In this document: positions 1-5,570 of the stretch, in pieces
How the letters are laid out: each line of letters begins with the position of its first letter
How positions within the stretch are numbered: the first letter of the stretch is position 1
NCBI GenBank assembly: GCA_038318455.1
Contig: JBBQCF010000036.1
Span: forward strand, 1 to 9,022
Length of the DNA stretch: 9,022 bases
Origin: UBA12068 sp038318455
Lineage (GTDB): Bacteria > Patescibacteriota > Minisyncoccia > Moranbacterales > GWC2-37-73
Direction: 5' to 3'
Made by a program: the position numbers and the translations under genes
Notes under the pieces: model-generated
What the model saw: the letters and a program-made list of their open reading frames with translations, nothing else
Databases searched by the model: none
Told to the model about the DNA's origin: nothing

Positions 1-1
1 T

Positions 2-1045
2 TACACTTGGATCACGCCGGCAAGTTTTCCGGTGACACAAAATTCCAATTTGGTGGATATGCATAATCGCTGGGATTCTTATTGGTATTTGGATATTGTT
101 AATAATGGATATTATCTCAAGACTGATAACACTTTGGCAAATGTAGTTTTCTTTCCCCTATATCCGACACTAATCAAAATTCTTGGCATGATAATGCTTG
201 GAAATTTTGTGCTGGCTGGCTGGATATTGAGCATGACCTTTTTGCTACTTTCATGTGCATATTTTTATAAGTTCATGAAAGAATTTCATTCAGATATTAA
301 CCCAGAACTTCCAATTCTTTTGATGCTTATTTTTCCAACAGCTTTTTTCTTCAACGTTGTCTACACTGAATCAATCTTTCTTTTCCTGACAATTGCAACT
401 TTTTATTATGCATTTAAAAAGAATTTTTATTTGGCTGGACTTTTTGCATTCCTCGGAGCTTTGGCGCATAGCAATGGTGTGTTCTTGGCCTTGCCAATTT
501 TTTGGAAAATTGTTGAAATGCAGGGCTGGAAAAATATGCTCTCGCCAAAAACTTGGAAAAGTTTGATTCCTGTTTTCTTTGCACCGCTCGGAAGTTTTGC
601 GTTTATTTTTTATGATTATGTGAAATTCGGAGATCCGATGTTATTTTTCAAAATCCAAAGTGCATGGGGAAGATCGTTCACGATAAATTGGGAGCATTTT
701 TCACTGTTTTCGCATCCTTCAATCGCCAATATGAGCATTGATATTTTTTTAGCAATCTTTATTATTTCAGCGGTGGTTGTTGTATGGAAAAAACTTTCTC
801 CGCTCTATGCGGTTTTCATGTCATGCACGCTTTTTGCAGCTTTCACTTCTGGAACACTGATGAGTGTCGGGCGTTACAGCTTGGTGATGTTTCCACTTTT
901 CATACTTTTGGCAAAAATTTCGACAAAAGGAGAATCCGCCTCGGGAGGAAAAAATAATTCTTTTCTACTGGGCTGGATTTTGCTCTCAACACTTTTCTTG
1001 GCGATGGACATAATCCTATGGGTTAATAATTATTGGGCAGGCTAA
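2..1045 (+). CDS. GT-C / PIG-V-like mannosyltransferase family membrane protein (5' end outside window)
   Basis: The frame is open from base 2, so the gene probably starts upstream; a GTG at 32 is an internal possibility but would place the first conserved motif too close to the N-terminus. Numbering from that GTG, the segment HNRWDSYWYLDIVNNGYY (about residues 11-28) matches the first luminal/extracytoplasmic loop of polyprenol-phosphate-dependent GT-C mannosyltransferases of the PIG-V/Mannosyl_trans2 type, where the Asp is the likely catalytic or metal-binding residue. FFPLYP follows, and SVGRYSLVMFPLFILLA near the C-terminus is also typical. About eight strongly hydrophobic segments alternate with short polar loops, and the last runs almost to the stop. 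Known for the family: transfer of a sugar from a lipid-phosphate carrier to a glycan or lipid on the outer face of the membrane. The acceptor here cannot be deduced. An A/T-only hairpin follows the stop. Confidence 0.75.
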   Translation, partial: YTWITPASFPVTQNSNLVDMHNRWDSYWYLDIVNNGYYLKTDNTLANVVFFPLYPTLIKILGMIMLGNFVLAGWILSMTFLLLSCAYFYKFMKEFHSDINPELPILLMLIFPTAFFFNVVYTESIFLFLTIATFYYAFKKNFYLAGLFAFLGALAHSNGVFLALPIFWKIVEMQGWKNMLSPKTWKSLIPVFFAPLGSFAFIFYDYVKFGDPMLFFKIQSAWGRSFTINWEHFSLFSHPSIANMSIDIFLAIFIISAVVVVWKKLSPLYAVFMSCTLFAAFTSGTLMSVGRYSLVMFPLFILLAKISTKGESASGGKNNSFLLGWILLSTLFLAMDIILWVNNYWAG

Positions 1046-1051
1046 CTCAAC

Positions 1052-1076
1052 AATTTTAAATTAGAAATTTAAAATT
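1052..1076. terminator. A/T-only perfect hairpin after the membrane protein gene
   Basis: AATTTTAAAT (1052-1061) pairs perfectly with ATTTAAAATT (1067-1076) around a 5-nt loop, and a T-rich stretch follows. It lies 7 bases after the TAA. The stem has no G-C pairs, so it is a weak terminator candidate and could also reflect base composition. Confidence 0.35.
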
Positions 1077-1090
1077 TTATAATTATTTGT

Positions 1091-1117
1091 GTCATTCCCG
1101 TGAAAACGGGAATCCAG
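1091..1117 (+). repeat. REP-like palindromic repeat, left copy
   Basis: A 27-nt hairpin unit that begins GTCATTCCCG and ends GGGAATCCAG. The stem is ATTCCCGT (1094-1101) with ACGGGAAT (1106-1113), closed by a GAAA (GNRA-type) tetraloop. It is G+C-rich in an AT-rich surrounding. The same unit occurs inverted at 1430-1457, on the other side of the GIY-YIG gene. Confidence 0.8.
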
Positions 1118-1120
1118 GTT

Positions 1121-1456
1121 ATGTCGGATAGAAAAATATATTATGTATATATAATTGCAAGTCAAAGAAATGGAACTCTATATATTGGCGTAACTGATAA
1201 TTTAATAAAGCGCACATATCAACACAAAAATAATTTAGTGGATGGTTTTACGAAAAAATATGGCGTCCATGATCTTGTTTATTATGAAACAACAAATGAT
1301 ATAATTTCTGCATTAACAAGAGAGAAGCAATTGAAAAAGTGGAATAGGAAATGGAAAACTGATTTGATTGAAAAAGAAAATCCAGAGTGGGAGGATTTGT
1401 ATGTGGAATATTGCAGTGAGAATGCGGGCCTGGATTCCGGGTCAAGCCCGGAATGA
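1121..1456 (+). CDS. small GIY-YIG nuclease family protein (YhbQ/UPF0213-like)
   Basis: A 111-aa protein read from ATG 1121; an in-frame GTG at 1100 lies inside the left hairpin and is not preferred. Residues 7-23 carry the GIY-YIG core as Y8-V9-Y10 and Y21-I22-G23. The expected catalytic Arg is R31 in LIKRTYQH, H35 follows, and the catalytic Glu is E68 in ALTREKQLKKW. The ending NPEWEDLY is typical of the stand-alone YhbQ/UPF0213 group, whose usual length is about 80-100 aa. The last 11 residues (NAGLDSGSSPE) are extra: they are translated from the right REP-like hairpin, which also supplies the TGA. Known for the superfamily: single-domain metal-dependent endonucleases acting on DNA. The cellular role of this group is unsettled; here the flanking repeats suggest a tie to repeat mobility. 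No good ribosome binding site is visible. Confidence 0.85.
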   Translation: MSDRKIYYVYIIASQRNGTLYIGVTDNLIKRTYQHKNNLVDGFTKKYGVHDLVYYETTNDIISALTREKQLKKWNRKWKTDLIEKENPEWEDLYVEYCSENAGLDSGSSPE

Positions 1457-1457
1457 C
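1430..1457 (-). repeat. REP-like palindromic repeat, right copy (inverted)
   Basis: It begins CTGGATTCCGGG and ends CCCGGAATGAC. The stem ATTCCGGG (1434-1441) pairs with CCCGGAAT (1447-1454) around a 5-nt loop. Its outer arms, CTGGATTCC and GGAATGAC, are the reverse complement of the arms of the unit at 1091-1117; the stem centres differ (CCCGT against CCGGG), as in families of diverged REP units. It overlaps the last codons and stop of the GIY-YIG gene. Confidence 0.78.
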
Positions 1458-1480
1458 AAAAGTATGTATTTTTTATAACT

Positions 1481-1486
1481 TATAAT
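1481..1486 (+). promoter_or_regulatory. possible -10 box for the 117-aa gene and the HD hydrolase gene
   Basis: TATAAT lies 15 bases before ATG 1502, which would give a very short leader of about 9 nt. No recognisable -35 is present, and the region is so A/T-rich that a chance match is possible. No Shine-Dalgarno sequence precedes the ATG. Confidence 0.3.
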
Positions 1487-1501
1487 TTAAAAATTAATAA
1501 T

Positions 1502-1855
1502 ATGGGAATTGCAGTTGAATTTAATCCGGATTTGGCGCTAAGAGATGTTTCGCAGTTCAAAGAAGGAAAAAGAAAAATTGAGGAATGTGTTCCTGAAAAT
1601 CTTGAGGTTGGAAAAGTTTATGATTTTTTGAAAAAAGAGCAACGGATATATTATCTGAAAGGTGCTGTTTCACTGATTGAGACTTTGCCTGCGGGAGGAA
1701 GCTTTTCGCAGCCAAGAGCCAATGTGAACATTTTGGAAGTGACGCACTTTGTTGAAAATGGCGAGGTCTGCACAAAAGGAAAATATGAAGTTATAGAAAT
1801 ATTTATTAAAGATGAAAATGATAAGTTTGATTATTGTAGTATGGTGAAAAAATAA
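1502..1855 (+). CDS. hypothetical protein, 117 aa
   Basis: I do not recognise this family. The ATG is preceded by an A/T-rich tract without an obvious ribosome binding site. The protein is soluble: there is no signal peptide or membrane segment. The N-terminal half is charged and probably helical (residues about 14-50, including QFKEGKRKIEECVPENLEVGKVYDFL). The C-terminal half alternates short hydrophobic strands with turns (NVNILEVTHFVENGEV, KGKYEVIEIFI), giving a plausible small alpha/beta or alpha+beta domain. Two cysteines (one in IEECVP, one in GEVCTKG) have no metal-binding spacing. The stop is followed by a single base and then the ATG of the HD hydrolase, so the two are almost certainly co-transcribed and translationally linked. 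Real coding status is supported by its length and its tight coupling to a clear gene. Confidence 0.7.
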   Translation: MGIAVEFNPDLALRDVSQFKEGKRKIEECVPENLEVGKVYDFLKKEQRIYYLKGAVSLIETLPAGGSFSQPRANVNILEVTHFVENGEVCTKGKYEVIEIFIKDENDKFDYCSMVKK

Positions 1856-1856
1856 T

Positions 1857-2522
1857 ATGAAAATTACAAAAGATTTGGTTGCTAAAATCGAAGTTGAGGC
1901 TAGGAAATTTTTCAAAGGAGCTAGTGGTTGTCATGATTGGTCACATGTTGAGCGCGTGAAAAAAATGGCGCTGCACATCGGAAAAGAAGAAAAGGCTGAT
2001 CTTTGTGTTATTGAAATTGCGGCACTTTTGCATGACATTGGACGCAAAGAAGAAATGAAGGCCAAGGGAATTTTTTGTCACGCTGAGGCTGGAGCAAAAA
2101 CAGCAAGAAAAATTCTGAAAAAATATGATCTTGATAATGATAAAATTGATAATATCGTTCATAGCATTGAAGCACATCGCTATCGCAATGCAAAAATTCC
2201 GCAAACAATGGAAGCAAAAATTTTATTCGATTCTGATAAACTTGATTCCATTGGTGCGATTGGTGTTGCGCGAGATTTTCTTTTTGCTGGAAATGCTGGG
2301 TCAAATTGTCTTTATACTGGAAATGAAAAAGAATTGGCAAAAAGTGGAAAAGATTTTTCCTATACAAAAGAAGATTCTGCCATACTTGAATATGAAATAA
2401 AATTAAAACATATCAAAGAAAAAATGTTAACCAAAACAGGAAAGAAAATTGCCATAGCGCGGCATGACTTTATGGAAAAATATTTTGAAAGATTTTGGAA
2501 AGAAGTTGAAGGTAAGATTTAA
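1857..2522 (+). CDS. HD-domain metal-dependent phosphohydrolase (YedJ/YpgQ-like)
   Basis: A 221-aa protein with a complete HD-superfamily metal site: H30 in CHDWSHVERV, H59-D60 in ALLHDIGR, and D127 in FDSDKLDSIGAIG. H75, H102 and H107 (FCHAEAG, IVHSIEAHRYR) mark the additional histidines seen in the YedJ/YpgQ-type group of small single-domain hydrolases, whose usual length is about 200-230 aa. Known for the superfamily: hydrolysis of phosphomonoesters, cyclic nucleotides or (d)NTPs with a divalent metal. YpgQ-like members have been described as nucleotide pyrophosphohydrolases, so nucleotide-pool cleaning is a reasonable guess but not provable from sequence. It is soluble, with no signal peptide. 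Translation probably depends on coupling to the upstream 117-aa gene, whose stop is one base before this ATG. A charged C-terminal helix ends the protein. Confidence 0.88.
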   Translation: MKITKDLVAKIEVEARKFFKGASGCHDWSHVERVKKMALHIGKEEKADLCVIEIAALLHDIGRKEEMKAKGIFCHAEAGAKTARKILKKYDLDNDKIDNIVHSIEAHRYRNAKIPQTMEAKILFDSDKLDSIGAIGVARDFLFAGNAGSNCLYTGNEKELAKSGKDFSYTKEDSAILEYEIKLKHIKEKMLTKTGKKIAIARHDFMEKYFERFWKEVEGKI

Positions 2523-2544
2523 AACTTAAAAATGTCGAATTTTG

Positions 2545-2553
2545 TGCTATAAT
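2545..2553 (+). promoter_or_regulatory. extended -10 promoter of exported protein A
   Basis: TGCTATAAT is a perfect extended -10 (TGnTATAAT). The expected transcription start is about 2559-2561, only about 10 bases before the TTG start used for protein A. The -35 position (around 2525-2530, CTTAAA) is weak, as is usual for extended -10 promoters. It lies in the gap after the HD hydrolase gene and separates that unit from the exported-protein cluster. Confidence 0.6.
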
Positions 2554-2570
2554 TAAAATAATAGTAAATA

Positions 2571-3689
2571 TTGTTTCAAGAGATTATTTTGGAGAAAATA
2601 CGAATAAAAAAATATATAAAATTATCAGTTGGCATTTTGATGTTGGCAAGTTTTTTGTTTGTTTCAAAATCACAAGCTGCGATAAGTTTCACAAATGGGA
2701 AGTGGGAAACAACTTATAATTGTTCAGAATGGGAGGATATAAATGGAACACAACAAGTTCAATGCGACAATATAGACAGGGGAGGTGCATGGTTTTGCAC
2801 CACCAATGGAGAGCATCGTGGCGAACAAATCACAACTGCCGCCAATAATCCTTCGGGTCTTGGCGGGCGCGGTCAGCGTTTTTGGCAGGGAGATACTGAA
2901 GATGATGGAAATGATACTTGGAATATTAATGTTAACTCTGGTGGCACAATATTAGATTTTGCAACTCCTCAAAAAGAATTATGGATTCGTTGGTATATGC
3001 GCTATGAATCAGGTTGGTCCTATTTAACTAAGACATTATTTGATCATAATTATCTTTATATTTTAGATAAAATTCTTTACATATATACTAATACAGCTGG
3101 AAATGCAGCCATTCCATCTTTTTACATGAGTCATCAGATGAATATTGGTGCGCAGGCTTCACCAGATGCTTATCAGGTAGACACGGGAAACTTTGGCTGG
3201 GAAGAATTGTTTGGAGGCATTAATCCGAGTGATGGATCTTGGCATGAATATGAAATTCATATCAAAATGGACACCTTGGGACAAAATGGAACTGTTGCTG
3301 GCGCAGATGGCATTGGAGAGATTTGGGTTGATGGCATTTTGCGAGCTTCAAATCGCGCTGTTAATTGGAGTAATGGAGATGCTGTTGCAAAAAATGGTTG
3401 GTCATGGATGCGTATTGGGTCAAACACTAAACATCCAATCAATAACAAGTGTGATTATAATGATTATGATGACATGGTGATTTATAATGCTACTCCGCCT
3501 AACAAAGATACAAATAACAATGCTTTCATTGGACTTATTGGAGCAACCTCGGTGCCTTCAACTTTTTCAATTTCAAATTTCAATAACATGATTCCTAATT
3601 GGCTACGCAAAACAACATCCTCCGATTTAAACTCGGACAATATTGTAAACACCAAAGACCTTGGTTTAATGATGAATAAGTGGCAGTAA
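2571..3689 (+). CDS. exported protein A: ConA/LamG-like body with single-loop dockerin tail
   Basis: A 372-aa protein. The start is uncertain: TTG 2571 is the first start codon after the extended -10 promoter, and no ATG precedes the signal peptide. The charged N-terminus (KIRIKKYIK) and hydrophobic core (LSVGILMLASFLFV) end at SKSQAA, with cleavage near residue 37. The body (about 40-325) is rich in Trp, Tyr and Gly and beta-strand-like. Segments such as ELWIRWYMRYESGW, DGSWHEYEIHIKMD, GEIWVDGIL and DYDDMVIYN resemble polysaccharide-lyase-like concanavalin-A/LamG folds; no catalytic residue can be assigned. The tail (about 332-372) carries one dockerin-type calcium loop: D352, N354, D356, N360 and D363. 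Unlike copies B-D, A lacks the N-terminal TIG-like strands and has a different signal peptide. Its role in binding or displaying surface glycans is inferred. Confidence 0.8.
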   Translation: MFQEIILEKIRIKKYIKLSVGILMLASFLFVSKSQAAISFTNGKWETTYNCSEWEDINGTQQVQCDNIDRGGAWFCTTNGEHRGEQITTAANNPSGLGGRGQRFWQGDTEDDGNDTWNINVNSGGTILDFATPQKELWIRWYMRYESGWSYLTKTLFDHNYLYILDKILYIYTNTAGNAAIPSFYMSHQMNIGAQASPDAYQVDTGNFGWEELFGGINPSDGSWHEYEIHIKMDTLGQNGTVAGADGIGEIWVDGILRASNRAVNWSNGDAVAKNGWSWMRIGSNTKHPINNKCDYNDYDDMVIYNATPPNKDTNNNAFIGLIGATSVPSTFSISNFNNMIPNWLRKTTSSDLNSDNIVNTKDLGLMMNKWQ

Positions 3690-3739
3690 AAGTTTATCGA
3701 ATTATAAGCGCATCAATTTTTTAAAGTGAAATGCGAAAA

Positions 3740-4200
3740 AATAAAGAGGAAATTCAAGAAAAAATATCAAAGACTTGGAAGAAGTAACTGAGGAGAGTGA
3801 GGATGCAGAGGAAAATGAGGAAGAATCTGGTGAAGTTGGAGTGGAAATCATGGCATGTCCTGCCGGAAAAAAGATTGCGAATCTTTCCATGCTCTCAGGC
3901 GGCGAAAGATCACTTACTTCGATCGCACTTTTGTTTGCAATTATTTCACACAATCCGCCGCCATTTGCTATTTTGGATGAGGTGGAAGCTGCGCTTGATG
4001 AAGCAAATTCAAAAAGATTTAGCAGAATTTTGCAAGAACTTTCAAATAGCACTCAGTTTATTGCTATCACGCATAATCGCGAAACTATGCGCCAAGCCTC
4101 ATTGCTCTATGGCGTGACCATGGGCGACGATGGAATTTCCAAACTTCTTTCAGTTAGGTTGGATCAAGTCGGTCAAGGTGGAAAAATAATCGGCAAATAA
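3740..4200 (+). pseudogene. smc: 3' remnant of chromosome segregation gene smc
   Basis: Only the C-terminal ATPase lobe of SMC is left. In the frame of TTG 3775, residues 22-36 (GVEIMACPAGKKIAN) lead into the ABC signature LSGGE (40-44), Walker B FAILDE (64-69), the D-loop ALDEAN and the switch histidine in AITHNRETM, then the usual end with RLDQVGQGG. A full SMC is about 1100-1200 aa with hinge, coiled coils and Walker A, all absent. Upstream, SMC-like acidic sequence continues in another frame (NKEEIQEKISK from 3740), and the match DLEEVTEE resumes in the present frame at about 3772, implying a lost base there; stops in other frames block anything longer. It sits between exported-protein genes A and B, with no start or ribosome binding site of its own, so it is a decayed fragment rather than a gene. 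An intact smc is expected elsewhere in the genome. Confidence 0.85.
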
Positions 4201-4222
4201 AATGACCCACTCGGGTCATTTT
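4199..4222. terminator. rho-independent terminator after the smc remnant
   Basis: A perfect 10-bp stem, AAAATGACCC (4199-4208) with GGGTCATTTT (4213-4222), closed by ACTC. The T run on one side and A run on the other allow it to act in both directions. It overlaps the TAA of the smc remnant, so it was probably the native smc terminator; it now insulates gene B from upstream transcription. Confidence 0.85.
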
Positions 4223-4247
4223 ATGTATAGATTTAGCTAGAAAAGCG

Positions 4248-4256
4248 TGGTATAAT
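4248..4256 (+). promoter_or_regulatory. extended -10 promoter of exported protein B (leaderless)
   Basis: TGGTATAAT is a perfect extended -10 element. Six bases separate it from ATG 4263, so transcription should start at or within a base or two of the A of the start codon. That predicts an mRNA with no 5' leader and no ribosome binding site. No good -35 is seen (TAGATT at 4228-4233). The terminator lies just upstream, making this an independent transcription unit. Confidence 0.7.
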
Positions 4257-4262
4257 GAATCT

Positions 4263-5537
4263 ATGGATAATAATCTTGTGAAAAGCAAGAAATTTTTAAT
4301 TAGCATTTTTATGCTGATAAGTTTTTTCGCTGCGCAACATGTTTTGGCGGCGCCGAGCATTAATGCTAATGGCGTTGTTGGAACTGTAACTAATAATCAA
4401 AACATAACTATAAATGGCTCCGGCTTTGGAGCTAAAGCGCAAGCAGCGCCTTGGTTTTGGGATACTGTTGATAATCAAAGCGCATATAATGGAGCAGTTG
4501 ATGGAAGTTGTGTCCCAATTAGTGGAGTAAATAATGATATGCCTTCGGGATGCAGCCAAGCAGTAGCGCAATCAGCTCCTTTCCAGGAATATATGCAAGG
4601 TTTAAACTCTGGTGGGCCAGGGCAATCAACTCCAGTTATTAAACATACAGGATCCATGCTTCCAAATAGAACTTCCGTATATCAGTGCACCCAAAATAAT
4701 GGCTATGAATGTGGTCTCAATGGTTTGACCAAGGGACCAGCTTCAGGCGCAACTCAAATGTATGCTTCTTGGTGGTTATACCCCAATTATACAAATGGTA
4801 CCGATGTTACCAGTGATAAGATATGTAGACTCGTAAGTGGAATAGATTATGACTCTGAAGTAGAATTCGTGTGGACCACACAAAATTCTACTTCTATTTA
4901 CGATCATACAAACGGCACATTTCAACTTAATGTTTGGGATGGCACAGGATGGTCTGCTCCCGATCCTCATTGGCATTTCCAGGAAGCTCTGATAGATAGT
5001 GTTACGAATAAAATTTGGGTATATTCTGATGGAAATTTGATTGGAAATTGGACTGCCCCATATGGCAGTGGTGGGGTTATGGGAACAATCAGAGTAGCGC
5101 CGAATAATATTGGTTCTATTGGGCTTAACACCAATGGTATAGCAACTGGTTATCAGAATTTCGGAGATATTTATTTTGATAAAACTTTTCAACGCGCCGA
5201 AATTTGTGCAGGCTCCACGTTTGCTACGCGAGGATATTGCCAAATGCTTTTACCTTCCATGTGGTCTTCTTCATCTATTACGACAACCATAAATCAAGGC
5301 TCCTTTATTAATGGCTCTAATGCATATATATTTGTTATCGATATTAATAATGTTGCGAGTCCTAGTTACCCAATTACTTTTGGTCAAATATATTCTGGAG
5401 ACATCGTAACGTATTCAATTTTAAATTTCACATCCCTAATTTCAAATTGGCTACACCTTGGTACAGCTTCAGATTTAAATTATGACAATATTGTGAATAC
5501 AAAAGATCTGGGAATCATGATGAGTAAATGGAACTAG
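4263..5537 (+). CDS. exported protein B: TIG-like/ConA-like body with single-loop dockerin tail
   Basis: A 424-aa protein starting at ATG 4263. The signal peptide has a Lys-rich start (KSKK), a core FLISIFMLISFFAA and a cleavage region HVLAA-P at residues 29-31. Residues 31-57 (PSINANGVVGTVTNNQNITI, then NGSGFGAK) look like the first strands of an IPT/TIG immunoglobulin-like domain. A Trp/Tyr-rich concanavalin-A-like body follows, with QMYASWWLYP, HWHFQEALIDS, NKIWVYSDGNLIGNW and FGDIYFDKTFQRAEIC. After it, SITTTINQGSFINGSNAYIF resembles closing TIG strands, as if the binding domain were inserted in a TIG fold. The tail starts near residue 384 and has the calcium ligands D404, N406, D408, N412 and D415, then GIMMSKWN at the extreme C-terminus. 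Several paired Cys suggest disulfides outside the cell. Binding to a surface or extracellular glycan is inferred. Confidence 0.85.
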   Translation: MDNNLVKSKKFLISIFMLISFFAAQHVLAAPSINANGVVGTVTNNQNITINGSGFGAKAQAAPWFWDTVDNQSAYNGAVDGSCVPISGVNNDMPSGCSQAVAQSAPFQEYMQGLNSGGPGQSTPVIKHTGSMLPNRTSVYQCTQNNGYECGLNGLTKGPASGATQMYASWWLYPNYTNGTDVTSDKICRLVSGIDYDSEVEFVWTTQNSTSIYDHTNGTFQLNVWDGTGWSAPDPHWHFQEALIDSVTNKIWVYSDGNLIGNWTAPYGSGGVMGTIRVAPNNIGSIGLNTNGIATGYQNFGDIYFDKTFQRAEICAGSTFATRGYCQMLLPSMWSSSSITTTINQGSFINGSNAYIFVIDINNVASPSYPITFGQIYSGDIVTYSILNFTSLISNWLHLGTASDLNYDNIVNTKDLGIMMSKWN

Positions 5538-5559
5538 GATTTATGTATAAAGTATTATG

Positions 5560-5565
5560 TAGAAT
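5560..5565 (+). promoter_or_regulatory. possible -10 box for exported protein C
   Basis: TAGAAT ends five bases before ATG 5571, the spacing seen for gene B's promoter, so a leaderless transcript is possible. The surrounding 40 bases repeat short TATGTA/TGTA words, so the hexamer may be coincidental; read-through from gene B is the alternative, since no terminator separates them. Confidence 0.3.
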
Positions 5566-5570
5566 GTGTA

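Larger units (their letters stand above)
1091..1457 (+). mobile_element. GIY-YIG cassette bounded by inverted REP-like hairpins
   Basis: The 367-bp segment starts with GTCATTCCCG and ends with CCCGGAATGAC, so its outer ends are inverted repeats and each end is itself a hairpin. It contains only the GIY-YIG nuclease gene, whose stop codon lies inside the right repeat. From general knowledge, palindromes of this consensus are widely dispersed in bacterial genomes and often sit beside small GIY-YIG genes; that the nuclease moves or maintains them is inference. I see no clear target-site duplication at the borders. Confidence 0.55.

Noticed and set aside
1100..1120. GTG 1100 as the start of the GIY-YIG protein
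   Set aside because: It lies within the left hairpin and would add seven residues encoded by the repeat; ATG 1121 starts immediately before the conserved fold.
2125..2400. Plus-strand 91-codon frame inside the HD hydrolase gene
   Set aside because: It overlaps the HD gene, which has a full metal site; composition is that of a shifted frame.
3702..4052. Minus-strand 116-codon open frame opposite the smc remnant
   Set aside because: Its Ser/Phe-rich translation is what an antisense reading of Glu/Lys-rich SMC codons produces; the plus strand has unmistakable SMC motifs.
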